64,000 nt of DNA from Pomphorhynchus laevis. Its lineage: Eukaryota; Acanthocephala; Palaeacanthocephala; Echinorhynchida; Pomphorhynchidae. Position 1 is the first letter of the stretch. Each line of letters starts with the position of its first letter. The notes beneath the pieces are model-generated. The model saw only the letters and a program-made list of their open reading frames with translations, did not search any database and was not told the origin of the DNA. The stretch spans positions 62,001 to 126,000 of the forward strand of contig WNNJ02001530.1 of NCBI GenBank assembly GCA_012934845.2, written 5' to 3'. This document shows positions 35,901 through 47,700 of the stretch, piece by piece. The translations under genes and the position numbers were made by a program.

Positions 35901-37329
35901 ATTATTGAAATCAATAAATACCTGCAGAGAAAATAAACTTATTTAAAAAATATTTTTTATAATTTTGAATATTAAAATGGGCCTTAACATTTAAGTACAT
36001 TTTGAGTTGTTTCAGATTAATTTATAAAATATTAAAAAGTTAAAAAGTTAAAAAATTCATAGTCGGAAAGGCGTAGAGCCTTATTTATATTTTACCTAAA
36101 TTGATTTAGGTAAATGTTCTAAATATTTTATTATTGAAAAAAAACTATATGCAGCCGATATGAAAGATTAAGGTAGTTGTGCTATTTAAAAACTAAAGTT
36201 ATAATTTTTGGATTAATTGTAAATAATTTGTAAAAAACGATGCTGATATACAGAATACAATCATGTACTAAGCCATGTGTTGGCCATGTGATGGGCAATG
36301 TGCTTGGCACAATTTAAGCAGTCCACGCCCAGTTTGATTATTTTATACCTGTTTACAATTATTGAAGGTATTTTACATTCATCCTTATTAACGCTAGGTT
36401 TATTCTTAGAAATATTAGAAAACTTGATTCACAATTACTCATCAGTGCCAGATCCTTCCCACTGCTTGATGCAGAGGAGGACTAGGAGACGGCAATAAAC
36501 GAATCATGTGCATGAGGTACTACAACACCTCTTGTAACGACATAGAGTGCTAAACCAGCACTACGGCTTCACCAAATAGGATCATTAGCAAAAGCACTGG
36601 CAAATGGCAGCGTATGTATCTTTTATATCGGCGAACTTCTTTTATATCTGGAACTGATGAGGCATTGTGACGACGAAACGGTATCGAATACTGTTTGCGT
36701 CGTTCTTTCACGTCTGGCTTAAATGATTGTTAACATAATTCACGCGAAATGGTATCGTTTGAGAGATATTTATACAGTTAAAATTTTATTAAAATTTAAA
36801 ATAATGTTTTTTACTTTAATATCTCATTAAATCCATTAAAAAATTTAAATTAAAAAAGTCAATCTTTATGAATTAACTAATAAATATTATGTAATGTTTC
36901 CGAAGTTTAAAATTTAAAGTTTGAAAACATACTTTAAATAAAACGAGCATTTTGAGCTGAACGGTTGTTTAAAGTATTCGATATTGTAGTTGTATTCATT
37001 TAATAAGATTAATTAAATGTAATAGTGGTTGTTACATGATTTTTATAATTGGAAAGTATAAATCTACTCAGTATTCGTCCATTTTCATTAATAAAATCGA
37101 AACTGAAATGTTTCAATATGAGCAACAAAAAATTGTCTTCGTGTATATCATAAATTTAAACTGTTTTTCTTTCGTGTTGAAAAAATCCATATATACGCAG
37201 AATTCTATATGGAAGGGTGTCTTCTAGTTGTTAAGTGTACGTGAATTTCCGGTTAATAGTTTTTAGTTTCGTCTGGCTATCGATGATGAAGCTTATGTCA
37301 TACATTCGCGTGTTGCTGATTTATAATGA
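35901..37329. other. AT-rich region, no gene recognised
   Basis: GTTCTAAATATTTTATTATT occurs at about 35887 and again at 36117, a local direct repeat of 230 bp period. A GC-richer stretch at 36480-36740 has no frame I recognise. Nothing else supported. Confidence 0.45.
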
Positions 37330-37455
37330 TGGCGCAGCGTCTGATGATAGCTTAGAGGAAAAGTTCACCACCAGCTCCGGTGCTTAACGGCATCGGCGTT
37401 CTAGCGTGATAGAGCATAACCTCATTAAACTTAGAGGCTTGAAAGTTTGATGAGG
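37330..37455 (-). repeat. Diverged copy of the 2.59-kb repeat start
   Basis: The complement of this stretch resembles 2590-2685 and 61125-61220 (CTCATCAAACTTTCAAGCCT, ACCGGAGCTGGTGGTGAACT). This shows the start of the duplicated block is itself an older dispersed repeat. Confidence 0.65.
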
Positions 37456-37810
37456 ACAATAAAATTAGTCATTTCAGAGACGTTTCTAAAGGCATCAAAT
37501 ATTGAAGGAGGATACTAGAGTAATGCATAATCAACTGCTGAAATTGTAATCAATTTTAAGAAGTTTAAATGAGCATCTGCCGTGATATTTCGTACTGAAT
37601 TACGTTGAATAAACGATCAAATGTAGAGTATACAGAGGACATTTATAATTTAATCGGAAAACAAAAGATAATATACAGTCTATACTTTCATATTTCCAAA
37701 GTAAAAATTAAGTAATCAGTTAATAGACCATTTAGGATTTCCGTTTAATTCTAAAAATGTATTAATCCAAAATGGAAAAGATTGAATTACCCTAGTAGAA
37801 ACGTGAGTAA

Positions 37811-38060
37811 ACAGGAGTTTGCATGTATATACGACATCGAAGGAAATATTTTTTAATTTAATTTTTGACACCCTTAATTCAATATTTTTATAAATTATAT
37901 CAATATAATGATCATGGATTATTGGGGTATATAAAACCTTTTTGATCGGTGTGTCTACGCATACTAAAGTATCACAATATTGTGTCGCATCGATCAGGAT
38001 ATGATGGGTTAAACTCCGTGTCGTACCTGATATTTCGCTTACTTTAGCTTATTTTCGTGT
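37811..38060 (+). repeat. Dispersed repeat, copy 1
   Basis: GTTTGCATGTATAT..GACAT, a TACTAAAGT box and TCAGGATATGAT to TCGTGTTTAGTGGG recur in the same order at 47972-48085 and 48885-48965. In the second place a LINE 3' end separates the halves. Function unknown. Confidence 0.6.
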
Positions 38061-38289
38061 TTAGTGGGTATAATAAAGATAAAATGTGATTTCCATAACG
38101 GTCTCGTAGTATGAAGTATCCAAGGTTTAGTAATCGTTAATAATAAATCTATACGGCACCATATGGAATGTACTTTAACTATGTACCTGTAATCATTTAA
38201 GTAGTACTTCCAATGATAAAGTTTCAAATTTTTTACTTGCAGGTGATTTCATTGACTTGAATATAATAAGGTGACTTTAATGTACAATT

Positions 38290-39450
38290 AATTTTTTAAC
38301 CAGAAGCAGTGCAAAGCTTGACCTAGTCTACACAAATATGAAAGCTTATCAATCACCTCCAAGAATATGCAGCCCTCCCTCTGCGTCATATCATGGTATC
38401 ATTATGATTGTACTAAATAAAATCAAGAAAGTAAAAAGTTAGGCGTTTTAAGATAGTTTATGCTAAGCGTGAGCAATACCTCGTTTCTTTCATAAGTCAG
38501 TTGTTGGTGTTTTGAGGGATTTTGATTTGGAGAGAGAGTTTTAGTGATGCTCTAATATTGATAGGCCACATTAAAGTCGGCCACAGTAATTTTTACCGCA
38601 AAGAAGAGCAAGGGTAAATGATGATGATCCATGCTGGGTAACTCTAGTTATTAAAGACATCCAAAATCAACGAGATAAAGCTTTTTGTACGATTTGTGTA
38701 TCAGAATATCCCGCTTTATTCAATAAGCTGAATACTTTTATAGTGATATCTAGGAGAGAGTGTTTTGCAGATGGATTGAAGAATAAGGATCAAAAAGGAT
38801 GGCGAAGACATGTGAAGGGTGCGTACTTCAGAGTTGGTCATTCATTATGTGCTATAAAGACATTTAAGGACGTGTACAAAATGATTAATGGTATTAATGA
38901 GTCACTTACTGATCCTGTCCTACCGTAACGATTCAACCAATTCAGCAGGATTCCAACAGTTGAAACAGCTAAGCTATAGAGAATGATGTTCCAACTGTAA
39001 ACGATATTGATGTGAACAAACTAATTCATAAGATATGCCATATAAAGCTGTCGGTTTTGGTATATCAGCGTGGTTGGTCAAAGAATTCAGAACAGAATTA
39101 TCCCCGATTCTGTCGAGTTACTTCTTGGAAAGTTTTCGGAAAGGCATGGTGCCTGACAGGTTGAAAAGTGCTAATATAGCAATATTTTCAAAAGGAGCTG
39201 GTGGCGTAAACGTAGATAATATGTGGCACATATCCCTAATTATTATAGTTGCTAGATTGATAGAGGAATGTTTACTAAATTCACTAAAGCTACATTATCA
39301 AGATATTCTTGATGATGATCAGTTTGCATATAGACCATCCGAGTCCACTGCCAATGGCTTATTCATGGCATATAATAGTGTTCTAAGCGCAGTGGGCAGA
39401 AAATTGGTTGTGAAAATGATTCAACTTGATCTTACAAAAACATTAAAAAA
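38290..39450 (+). mobile_element. CR1-like LINE, left part, split by a CR1 insertion
   Basis: The + strand shows the end of an endonuclease domain (LDLVYTNMKAYQSPPRICS, then SYHGIIMIV), the linker (GLKNKDQKGWRRHVKGAYFR, MINGINESLTDPVLP) and RT motifs (KAVGFGISAWLVKEFRTELS, LKSANIAIFSKG, FAYRPSESTANGLFM, VKMIQLDLTK). Several frame breaks. It stops at about 39450 in a LINE tail of opposite orientation. A matching continuation (FDRIDHDILIH) starts at 46785. Confidence 0.75.
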
Positions 39451-39604
39451 GATTTATTTAACGTGGCAAATGCGTGCCAGCGCACGCTTACATGACCACA
39501 ATAAAACAAAAATGTATATCATGTGTCGAGGTGTGAACGGAGGGAGATCAAGGGTGACGAGAAAGTGATCGGATAGACAAGGATTGAAAATCGACAGTGT
39601 TGTG
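39451..39604 (-). mobile_element. 3' end of the outer CR1-like copy
   Basis: On the - strand: CLSDHFLVTLDL, then text matching the last codons of the family and the 3' untranslated end CATGTAAGCGTGCGCTGGCA. Compared with the inner copy most of ORF2 is missing. It pairs with the 5' part at 44890-46780. Confidence 0.65.
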
Positions 39605-39791
39605 TATTAATAATACAATAATTTATTTAACGTGGCAAATGCGTGCAAAATGCACGCTTACATGACCACTAACAAACAAAAAAAGAACATCAAAGATCAC
39701 AGGTAATTAGTTAATTGTTGAAAAAGAATTGGATTTGGCGTTTGAAGTACGGCATAGATGTTGATTGGCGGATATGAATAGGCAGTTGATT

Positions 39792-42610
39792 TCACAAGAG
39801 AGGAGCAGCCACAACGAAGGAGCGGAAGCCAAAAGAGGTAGAGTAGATTGGGACATGTAAAAGAAGGGAATTACGGGAACGCAGAGCACAATACACAGTA
39901 CGAGAATTGTCGAGAAAAGGAAGGTTGAGAAATGAAGGGGTATGAGAAGTTATAAGGCGAAAAGCAATGATAAGAAGACGAATTTGAACACGACAATAAA
40001 TGGTAGGCCAATCAAGAGAAACAAGATAGTGGGATGTATGATCAAAACGACGAAGACGGAGGAGAACTCGAACGGCAGCGTTGATGATGCGTTGTAAAGG
40101 AAGAAGAGTGGATTTAGGTGAGTTGGAAAATAGACTAAGACAGTAATCAAGTCTTGAGAAAAGAAGAGAAGATATGAGAGTCATACAAGAAGGGAAATCG
40201 ATCAATCTACGAACTTGACGGAGGTTGCGAATTATCAAGGTAGATGAGCGTACTTTATCTCTAACGAAAGGTTTAAGTGAAAGTCGGTTGTCGAAATGGA
40301 AGCCTAGGAAAACGAGATTATCAACGATTGGAAGAATTGTAGAATTTAATGATACGGAGGGAGGTTCGAAGCCGAGGCGTCGAGGTAGGATCCACATAAT
40401 TTTGGATTTATCAGGATTCAGAGAAAGGCGAAGGGAAGAAAGATAATTGGAAATTGAGACAAGACAGTCCGAAGCGGAAACACTAAGATCGTGAATACGA
40501 TAAACAGGTGCATGAGCATAGATGAGAATGTCATCAGCATATTGCATAACATGGAAGTTAAATTTATGAGAAATCGAAGACAAGTCACCGAGAAGAAGAG
40601 AGAAAAGCATAGGGCCTAATACGGAGCCTTGTGGAACACCGGTCGGGATGGATGAAGGATGGGAGAGAGAATAGTTAGAATAGACGCGAAATGTACGGTT
40701 TGACAGATATGAAGAAAACCATGATACAGTGGGTAAAGAGAAGCCATAATCATGACGAAGGCGATGTAGAAGAATCGAGTGATCGACGATGTCAAAAGCA
40801 GACGATAGATCAAGAGAAACTATGACACTACATAATTTATGATCGCGCGATATGAGTAAGTCATTATAAACTTTAAGACAGGCAATTTCAGTATAGTGAT
40901 TAGAGCGAAAAGCGGTTTGGAAGGGAAGAAACAAGTTAGAGGAAAGAGATATGTATTAACTTGCTTGAGAACGAGACACTCAAGGAGTTTAGAGAGGGTT
41001 GGGAGAAGTGAGATTTTACGGTACGAAGATGGTAGTGAGGAGTCGAGAGATTGCTTTTTGATGAGAGGACGAACAGTGGCGCATTTCCAGATGGAAGGAA
41101 ATGTACGGCTACGGATGGACGAGTTGAACAATGTGGTTAGGAAGGGTGAGATAGAGGAGCAGATATTTTTAAGCAAGTGAGTGGGAATTGGGTCAGAAGG
41201 AGAGGTTTTATTAGGTAATGACAGCAGAACCGAAGAAACTTCATCAGACGAAACGGGAAGAAGGTGGAATAGTTCTGGGAGGGAAGTATTTAAAGAGAAG
41301 AGTGGGTACAAGGGGGCTACGGGTAGTAGGGAAAGTAAATTAGATAGCTTAGTTTGTAGATAAGAAGAAAATTCATCAGGATTTATATTACAAGAAGTAG
41401 ATGATCTTGAAAGAATTGAGTTTAAGATTTTCCAATGAGATTTAGAGTTGGAAGATGACTCGAGTTGATTTTGCCAAAAGATAGTACGTTTAGTACGTAT
41501 AAGAATGAGATGTGAACGGCGTAGAGAAAAGTAGGAATCACGGAGATTTGGAGGGAGTGAGTTGGGAGAACGTTTAAGAAAACGATTATACACACGAAAA
41601 GAGTGACGGAGTCGACGCTTAGAAAGACTACAGTCAGAATCGAACCAGGGAGCATGGCGCAAGCGCTGAGAGCGTCGGAGTCGACTAGGCAGAAGTTTAT
41701 TGATAATAGACATAAGTTCAGAATCAAACAGAATGCAGAGATCATCGGGAGAGAGATAGTTAAGAGGAAGTGGAAAGAGTGAAGAATTGAGTAAGGCTGT
41801 GCAGAGAATAGGGATATCGAGAAGTTTCCAGGGTCGACTTGGTGTGGATATTGGTGGAGGCGGAGACGGAGGATGGGGACGAGTAAGAGTAAGAGTGACA
41901 AGGAAATGATCGGACAAACCGGGATCAGTAATTGACAAGGAAGTATAGTCATTGAAGCAGATAGGGACAGCAATGATGTCGAGAGCACCGCCGAGAATAT
42001 GAGTTGGGCTTGTTGAAAGTAATTTATAGTTAAAATCAGAAAAAAAATTAGTTAAAGTGATAGAGTCAGGGTCCGCTGGGCGATCAAGACGAATGTTAAA
42101 GTCCCCGAGAACAAAAGAAGGAGTATAAGACAAGGAACAGTGAGACATAAGATCTGTAAGTTCGGTAAAGAAGATACGTGAGGGGGCAACTGAACCTGGA
42201 CGGTATACAATCACAAGTTCCAGAGGGAAAGGAGTTGATAATCTGCATATGAGTAATTCGAACGAGGTGTAACGGATGTTAACGTTAATTTTACGTAAAG
42301 ACATTGGGTGACGAGCAATGGCAACTATACCGCCATGGTTAAAATCAGTAGATGTATGAGAGGCAATTGGACGAGCTGATTCAACTAAAGAACAACCAGA
42401 GCGACATTAGACGACGAATAGCAAGATCGTCGGAGTCAGAGTGCCAGGTTCGGTAATGCAGAGAATATCGATAGATAATTGATCGAAGATATCAAGGAGC
42501 ATATCAGCTTTATGAAGAATGGAGCGAGTGTTGAATAGACTAAGACGAAAAGTATGCTTTGGAGCGATATCGACTAGCGAAGAAGACAAGGGGGAGAGAT
42601 GGGACGCCAT
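39792..42610 (-). pseudogene. CR1-like LINE ORF2 (endonuclease + RT), disrupted
   Basis: From the ATG at 42610: FRLSLFNTRSILHKADMLLD (start of the APE-type endonuclease), LVIVYRPGSVAPSRIFFTEL, FVLGDFNIRLDRPADP (GDFN catalytic box), LGGALDIIAVP and GLSDHFLVTL (SDH box). Then a linker, the thumb-side text ISLLPTLSKLLECLVLKQVN, and the RT: AFRSNHYTEIACLKVYNDLL, VSLDLSSAFDIVDHSILLHR, GVPQGSVLGPMLFSLLLGDL, MQYADDILIYAH (catalytic YADD) and FDNRLSLKPFVRDKV. It occupies three main frames (42610-42407, 42304-40820, 40934-39792), so there are at least two frameshifts, and the C terminus lies in the 39.8-kb region. Confidence 0.85.
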
Positions 42611-43944
42611 CGAATTTTTGGCCTTGTGTGTACAACGTGAAAATTTCCATTGATTTGACGTATAGATAAGGATGACACGCCGTTTGTTTCACGTTGATGT
42701 TTCTCAATGCGAGCTAAATTGAGCTGGGCAATATCAGAAGGGGAGCGGTCAGGAAAGATACGACTAGTAGACGAAGTGGTAAGAAGTTTAAAACGTTGGG
42801 AAAGTACCAAAGATGCATGTGAACTATGTCGGAAAACAATTTTTAGGAGTGGATGACTGAGATGATTGGATTTAGTGGATTTGTTTAAACGGATCAAAGA
42901 TACAGGAGCGATATTATTGAAGAGGGATGGATTATTATCAGGAAGAATGGTTGCTAGGATAGACCTGAAAGCAGATACATCATCATCGAGGCGACATTGA
43001 GGAGAAGCAGATTCGGAAACCTTTAAATTAGATATGATAATGCATCGATCGCGCGAAGGAAAACGATTACGTAGTGGTGGACGGAAAGACCTGGTAGCAG
43101 TAGAGGCAGAAGAGCAGCTAAACGTGGGAATTACAGGGGTGCTAAGTGAAGATTTTAGATAGTTTGGAGCATGTGTGACAGGAGTGGAGTGTTGAATCGG
43201 TTGATCGGAGATGTTACTGGAGATGATTTTGACGGAAGGATGTAAATTATTGATAGGTGATACGGTTGGAGCATGTGTGACAGAAGTGGATTGTTGAATA
43301 GGTTGAACGGAGATGTTACTGGAGATAATTTTGACAGAAGGATGTAAATTATTGAGAAGTGATACGGTAGAGGTAGAGTAAGGAGTACGTGAAGAGAAGA
43401 ACGAAGTATGAGATGTATTTAGATGTGGGGATGAATAGGAAAAATGAGGTACGAGATGAAGGCCTTTACTGTTTGCATTGTTAGGAAGATGAAGATTATG
43501 GGAAGTTTTATCCGTAGTTAAAGGAGTGTGTGTGAGAGAAGTTTCAAGAACGGGTTTCATAGATGACGAAGGAGTTAGTAAGCAAACGGATGACGACGAT
43601 AGATTGGAAGATATGTTGTCGTTTGTTGATGTTCCATGTATAACAGCGGTCTGAGTCGACTGAGAGATATCAAGTTTATTTATTGAGCACAAATCTGTTT
43701 TGTTAGCGTTCAGAACGTATCCACCGTTTGAGTGGTCATTCTTCATTAGCTTACCTACGAGGGCAGCACAACAGAAGCCGCAGAGGAAATTCCGATTTAA
43801 AACGTTGTCCTCGTCAGTGAAAGGAATGGCAACGTGAGTCCAAACATTGCAGTTGTTGTCGCATCCAATTTGCTTTTCGATGTAAGTTTCCTTGACGGAC
43901 TTGAGTTGCTGGCCGACATTTTTAGTTAGCTTTCTCTTTGCCAT
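42574..43944 (-). CDS. CR1-like LINE ORF1 protein, PHD-finger type
   Basis: This 456-codon open frame begins MAKRKLTKNVGQQLKSVKET. Residues about 28-65 hold a Cys-rich module (CDNNCNVWTHVAI...FLCGFCCAAL) that fits the PHD-like zinc finger of CR1 ORF1 proteins. A long Ser/Thr/Pro-rich middle follows, with two near-identical repeats (LHPSVKIISSNIS twice, about 38 residues apart). The C-terminal third (PPLRNRFPSRDRCIIISNLK, SLIRLNKSTKSN, LLKIVFRHSSHASLVLSQRF, then IAQLNLARIEKHQRETN) matches the RNA-binding region of LINE ORF1 proteins. It ends inside the start of ORF2, overlapping by 37 bases in another frame. The frame looks intact. It is expected to coat element RNA. Confidence 0.85.
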   Translation of the reverse strand: MAKRKLTKNVGQQLKSVKETYIEKQIGCDNNCNVWTHVAIPFTDEDNVLNRNFLCGFCCAALVGKLMKNDHSNGGYVLNANKTDLCSINKLDISQSTQTAVIHGTSTNDNISSNLSSSSVCLLTPSSSMKPVLETSLTHTPLTTDKTSHNLHLPNNANSKGLHLVPHFSYSSPHLNTSHTSFFSSRTPYSTSTVSLLNNLHPSVKIISSNISVQPIQQSTSVTHAPTVSPINNLHPSVKIISSNISDQPIQHSTPVTHAPNYLKSSLSTPVIPTFSCSSASTATRSFRPPLRNRFPSRDRCIIISNLKVSESASPQCRLDDDVSAFRSILATILPDNNPSLFNNIAPVSLIRLNKSTKSNHLSHPLLKIVFRHSSHASLVLSQRFKLLTTSSTSRIFPDRSPSDIAQLNLARIEKHQRETNGVSSLSIRQINGNFHVVHTRPKIRWRPISPPCLLR

Positions 43945-43964
43945 AATAAAATGTTAATTAGTTA

Positions 43965-44890
43965 GTTATAATCAAGAATGTTTAAACTCCGTTAGTCTGC
44001 AAGTCGTTAGTTGTAAGTAGTTCGCGTTAGTTGTAAGTAGTCGTTAGTTGTAAGTAGCGAGCGGATGTCGTCGATGGTTGTCGATGGTTGTCGTTAGTTG
44101 TCGTCGAAGGTTGTCGTTGGTTGTCGTCGAAGATTGTAGTTTGATTGTTTTACAATCTTGGTGGACAGGATTTTCCGCGAGCGAAGCGAGCGGAACTGAA
44201 ATCTGGAATGTACAGAACTTAATATAATCAAGACAAATTTCAATTACATGATGATCAAGTTCTGATTAATATATCTGTGATGCTTTTATCAATGAATTAC
44301 ATTCCAGTTCAGTAAGACATAGATTGTTAAAGAACACCACTCTATTTAAATGTTGCATATCAACAAACTAAGTCAATGTAGTTGACTTCTAAATCGGATA
44401 TATCTGATCAAGGTCAGCAATAAAAAAGTTTATTTCGCGCGTGTTTGTCAATTCCGCAGACAACATCAACATTTTCTTCTCTTGTGATAGCGAGCATTAG
44501 ATCTAACATCCGTTAGTTTCAATGCTCTCGGCATATCCAATCTCTCTGTACATCGCGATTACCATTTTACTGATAATCTTTGACTGTAATTTTACTGTAA
44601 TTTGCTAGAACACATAAATTTTCTTGTTGATTCTCTAGTTGTAATCAAGAATGTTTAAATTCCGTTAGTCTGCAAGTCGTTAGTTGTAAGTAGTTCGCGT
44701 TAGTTGTAAGTAGTCGTTAGTTGTAAGTAGTCGTTAGTTGTAAGTAGTCGTTAGTTGTAAGTAGCGAGCGGATGTCGTCGATGGTTGTCGATGGTTGTCG
44801 ATAATTGTCAAGCGGATGGTTGTCGTTAGTTGTTGTCGAAGGTTGTCGTTGGTTGTCTGGAACTGAAATCTGGAACTGAAATTGTAAGAA
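43965..44890 (-). repeat. Duplicated LINE 5' untranslated region with minisatellite
   Basis: 43965-44215 and 44640-44890 are two versions of one sequence (TCAAGAATGTTTAAA, CCGTTAGTCTGCAAG). Each holds a run of TAGTCGTTAGTTGTAAG-type units (17 bp) followed by GTCGATGGTT-type units, with different unit numbers. The 425 bp between them (44216-44639) are unrelated. Tandem 5' units are known in some LINEs as promoter repeats. Confidence 0.75.
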
Positions 44891-46780
44891 CTTTAATAAC
44901 CAATACTTTTACTAACGTGTAGGCAGTATAATGATCGGGGACAGCGATGACGTCGAGTGCCCCGTCAAGGATATGAGTGGGGGCAGCTGAGATGGGTTTG
45001 TAGTTATAGTTGGATAGGATGTTCTGAACTGGATGGACTCGGTGGAAGAGGGGCGGTCGTTGCGGATGTTGTATTCGCCAAGAACGATTAGAGGGATTGA
45101 GGACAAAGAACAGTGGGACAGAAGGTCAACGAGTTCGGTAAAAAATAAGGAGGTAGGAGCTGATGAACCAGGACGGTATACAATGGCGATATCTAGAGTG
45201 ATTGGGTTAGAACGGCAAGTGAGCAGTTTAAAAGAGCAATGACTGAAAGGGGAAGTGATATTGCAAATAGACGGGGTGACGGGCGAATGCGACAATGCCG
45301 CCATGATTAGAGAATTTAGAAGGTGATGAGCTGAGGGGGCGAGCGGATTCGACTAGTACGCAACCGGCAAAGAGCAAACGGCAGGCGGAGAGGTCGTCAG
45401 AATCGGAGTGCCAGGATTCGGTGAGGCAGAAGAGATCGATGGATTGCTTGGTGCATAGGTTGATGATGATATCGGATTTATTGAGAATAGATCTATTGTT
45501 GAGGACGTCGAGGCGAAAAACGTGTGTGGTGGTGATAGGGGCAAGTGGAGAAGACACATAGGGGAGATGGAGCGCCATCGAATTTTTGGGCGGGTGTGGA
45601 CAACTTGAAAATTTCCGTCGATGTTTCGGATGGAGAGAGATGTTTCACCGTTTTCCTCGCGACGGCGTTTTTCGATGTGGGCAGATGAGAGTTGAGCGAT
45701 TTCGGATGGGTTGCGATCGTGGAAAATGCGAGTGGCTAAAGATAACATGAGTTTGAATCGTTGGGAAAGGCCAGTAGACGCATGAGTGCAATGCTTGAAA
45801 ACAATTTTTAGAAGAGGGGTCTGGGAAGGATTAGATTGAGAAGATTTATTTAAGCGGATGAATGCGACAGGAGAGATTTTGTTGAAAAAGGATGGTTTAC
45901 CCGCAGTAACAAGAGACGAGAGGATGTATCTTAATGTGGAAACATCGTGGTCGAGACGTGCTTGTGAAGATAAAGAGGTGGAAGGAGTGATATTACTGAC
46001 GATGACGCAACGATTGCGAGAAGGAAAGCGTTTCCGTAAAGGAGGACGAGTGACGTGAGTTGGTGAGATCACGATAGGAGAGCTGGGAGTTGAGGATATC
46101 AAGGGAGTAGGTTGAACAGCGGAAGACAAAGAGGATTTGGATAATATAGAGGGTGGTGAGCGATGTGAGGAAAGGTTATGAGTGGAAGGATTGTGGAGGT
46201 GATTTTGATTGAGAGATGTAGTTTATTGAGAAAAGACACAGAAGGGGAGATACGGGGGTGTCGGGAAGTGAAGACATGGGATTAGAAGTGCATGTTATGA
46301 CAAGATGAGTGGGTTGACAAAGGATATCAGAAACGACTGGGGTGGTTTGAGTGGACACGTTGGAGGTTGATATGTTCTTATGGGAGAGGTCGCGTATGAG
46401 TTTGTTGGCACAAAAGCCGCATAGGAAGTCTTCTTTAGATTTACTGTTTTCGCATGTGATTACAGTCCAGACACTGCAGTCGTGTGTCGAGCACTGTACT
46501 TGTAGTTGAGCACATTTGGTGTCTGTCGTAGCTGTTTTCCCACGTCCTCTCATTGACGTCCTTGTGTGTTAAAACTGTTAAATTTGCAGGATTGATCTGG
46601 AACTGGATTGATCTGGAACCGGATTGATCTGGAACTGGAATGATCTGGAACTGGATTGATCTGGAACTGGATTGATCTGGAACTGGATTGATCTGGAACT
46701 GGATTGATCTGAAACTGGATTGATCTGGAACTGGATTGATCTGGAATGTAGTTAGAATAGTTTAACAATTTTTTAATTAA
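44890..46780 (-). mobile_element. Outer CR1-like LINE, 5' part
   Basis: 46553-46176 gives the Cys-rich start of ORF1 (CSTHDCSVWTVITCE...FLCGFC), and 46129-45353 the C-terminal part (PPLRKRFPSRNRCVIVSNIT, LLKIVFKHCTHASTGLSQRF). 45578 begins ORF2 (MALHLPYVSSPLAPITTTHV, FRLDVLNNRSILNKSD). ORF2 stops at about 44890 within the endonuclease, where the inner copy is inserted. ORF1 is broken once near 46150-46180 and ORF2 at about 45300. Confidence 0.8.
46573..46748. repeat. 16-bp minisatellite in LINE 5' end
   Basis: About ten units of CTGGAACTGGATTGAT with few changes. It sits at the 5' end of the outer CR1 copy. The single GGAACTGAAATCT units at 44205 and 44860 in the inner copy show it is part of the family's 5' region. 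Confidence 0.9.
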
Positions 46781-46784
46781 TAAA

Positions 46785-46925
46785 TTTGATAGAATTGATC
46801 ATGATATATTGATTCACAATCCGCTGGGAGAAGTATTATCGCCTATTTTATTCAACCTATTTGTGAATGACTTGAAACCAACACACCGAGGAATACTTAC
46901 TTTTCGCTTAATAGTTTAAATTTAT
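46785..46925 (+). mobile_element. Right part of the split LINE
   Basis: FDRIDHDILIH followed by GEVLSPILFNLFVNDLK: the RT text that would follow the fragment ending at 39450. A part between the two phrases is deleted. Confidence 0.65.
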
Positions 46926-46979
46926 TTTGAATATTATTGTGTTACAAATATTTTAAATATTATTAACACACTAATATTT

Positions 46980-47198
46980 AAAAGGGACCTAAGTCCTAGG
47001 TCCCCTTTGGGGTCTTTGATCCCCCTGGACCTGAGGCCGTGAAGATAAAGTGAATATACGAGGACTATAAAGGCAAGTCTGAAGATTATGGGTTAAACTA
47101 TTGATTGATTTGTTGACTATTGTTTTCATTTATCCTCTTGTTATTTAAGAAAGTCTTTATTTATTGATTTAAAAATCAAAACTAAAATGCCTGCTAAT
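46980..47198 (+). mobile_element. LINE 3' tail (family of 13.7-14.96 kb)
   Basis: CCTGGACCTGAGGCCGTGA is shared with 49545. It ends in an AAGAAAGTCTTTATTTATTG tail. A GGGACCTAAGTCCTAGGTCCC hairpin is at 46983-47003. Confidence 0.6.
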
Positions 47199-47700
47199 TC
47201 AAGCAAATTCCAGGAATTCTCTATAACATTCTCTATGACATCCGGCCAATGAATACATAAAGTTCACTAAGGACATCTGGCTCATAAAGCCACAGTTACC
47301 TATTTGCCAATCCTGACAACAATTAAAATCACGAATATCTCGCCCGAGGTAGACGCGGCCGACATTACGACACTGAAGAAAATATACAATATCTCGAACC
47401 TCTTGGCACTGTCTTATTTCAACGACTCTACGAACACATACACTTACTACGAAAAGACAAAATACGTCAAATACTGAGAACGGGTCACATCGATCGAGCA
47501 TTCTGAATTTCATCCATTTATTATATCCACTACTGTTGGAGTTGGCCAAAATGCGAATGTCATTCTAAAGCGAATAGCAAGCAGACAGGATTATCAACAA
47601 ACGATACGAGATTTACGCATCATCTTGAATCTTAAATTGGCGAAAGTGGCTGCATTGTGCATAAGGGCTCTTTGACGAGCAACAAATTGGAGAATTTAGG
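47199..47700 (-). pseudogene. Possible gene relic, 116-codon frame
   Basis: The frame 47549-47199 (-) has normal composition with many Cys (RQCQEVRDIVYFLQCRNVGR, CCQDWQIGNC). The spacing faintly recalls CCCH zinc fingers but too many positions are off. The upstream 150 bp on the same strand continue protein-like text with stops. It may be a processed host pseudogene. Identity unknown. Confidence 0.3.

Larger units (their letters stand above)
39605..44890 (-). mobile_element. Full-length CR1-like LINE, inner copy
   Basis: This 5.3-kb non-LTR retrotransposon has a long repetitive 5' untranslated region (43945-44890), ORF1 (43944-42574), ORF2 (42610-39792) and a short 3' end finishing CGTTAAATAAA. 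It is the most complete LINE in the window. It is inserted in the ORF2 endonuclease region of another copy of the same family, in the same orientation. Mobilisation would use the ORF2 endonuclease and RT by target-primed reverse transcription. Confidence 0.85.

Noticed and set aside
46573-46748. Repeat-protein gene (SRSIQFQINPVPDQS-type frame)
   Set aside because: The frame only mirrors the 16-bp minisatellite in a LINE 5' end.
39440-46790. Target duplication of the outer CR1-like copy
   Set aside because: I could not find a convincing matching pair. The edges are A/T-rich and ambiguous.
47199-47549. CCCH zinc-finger host gene
   Set aside because: Cys spacing does not fit a CCCH module well enough, so it is kept only as an unidentified relic.
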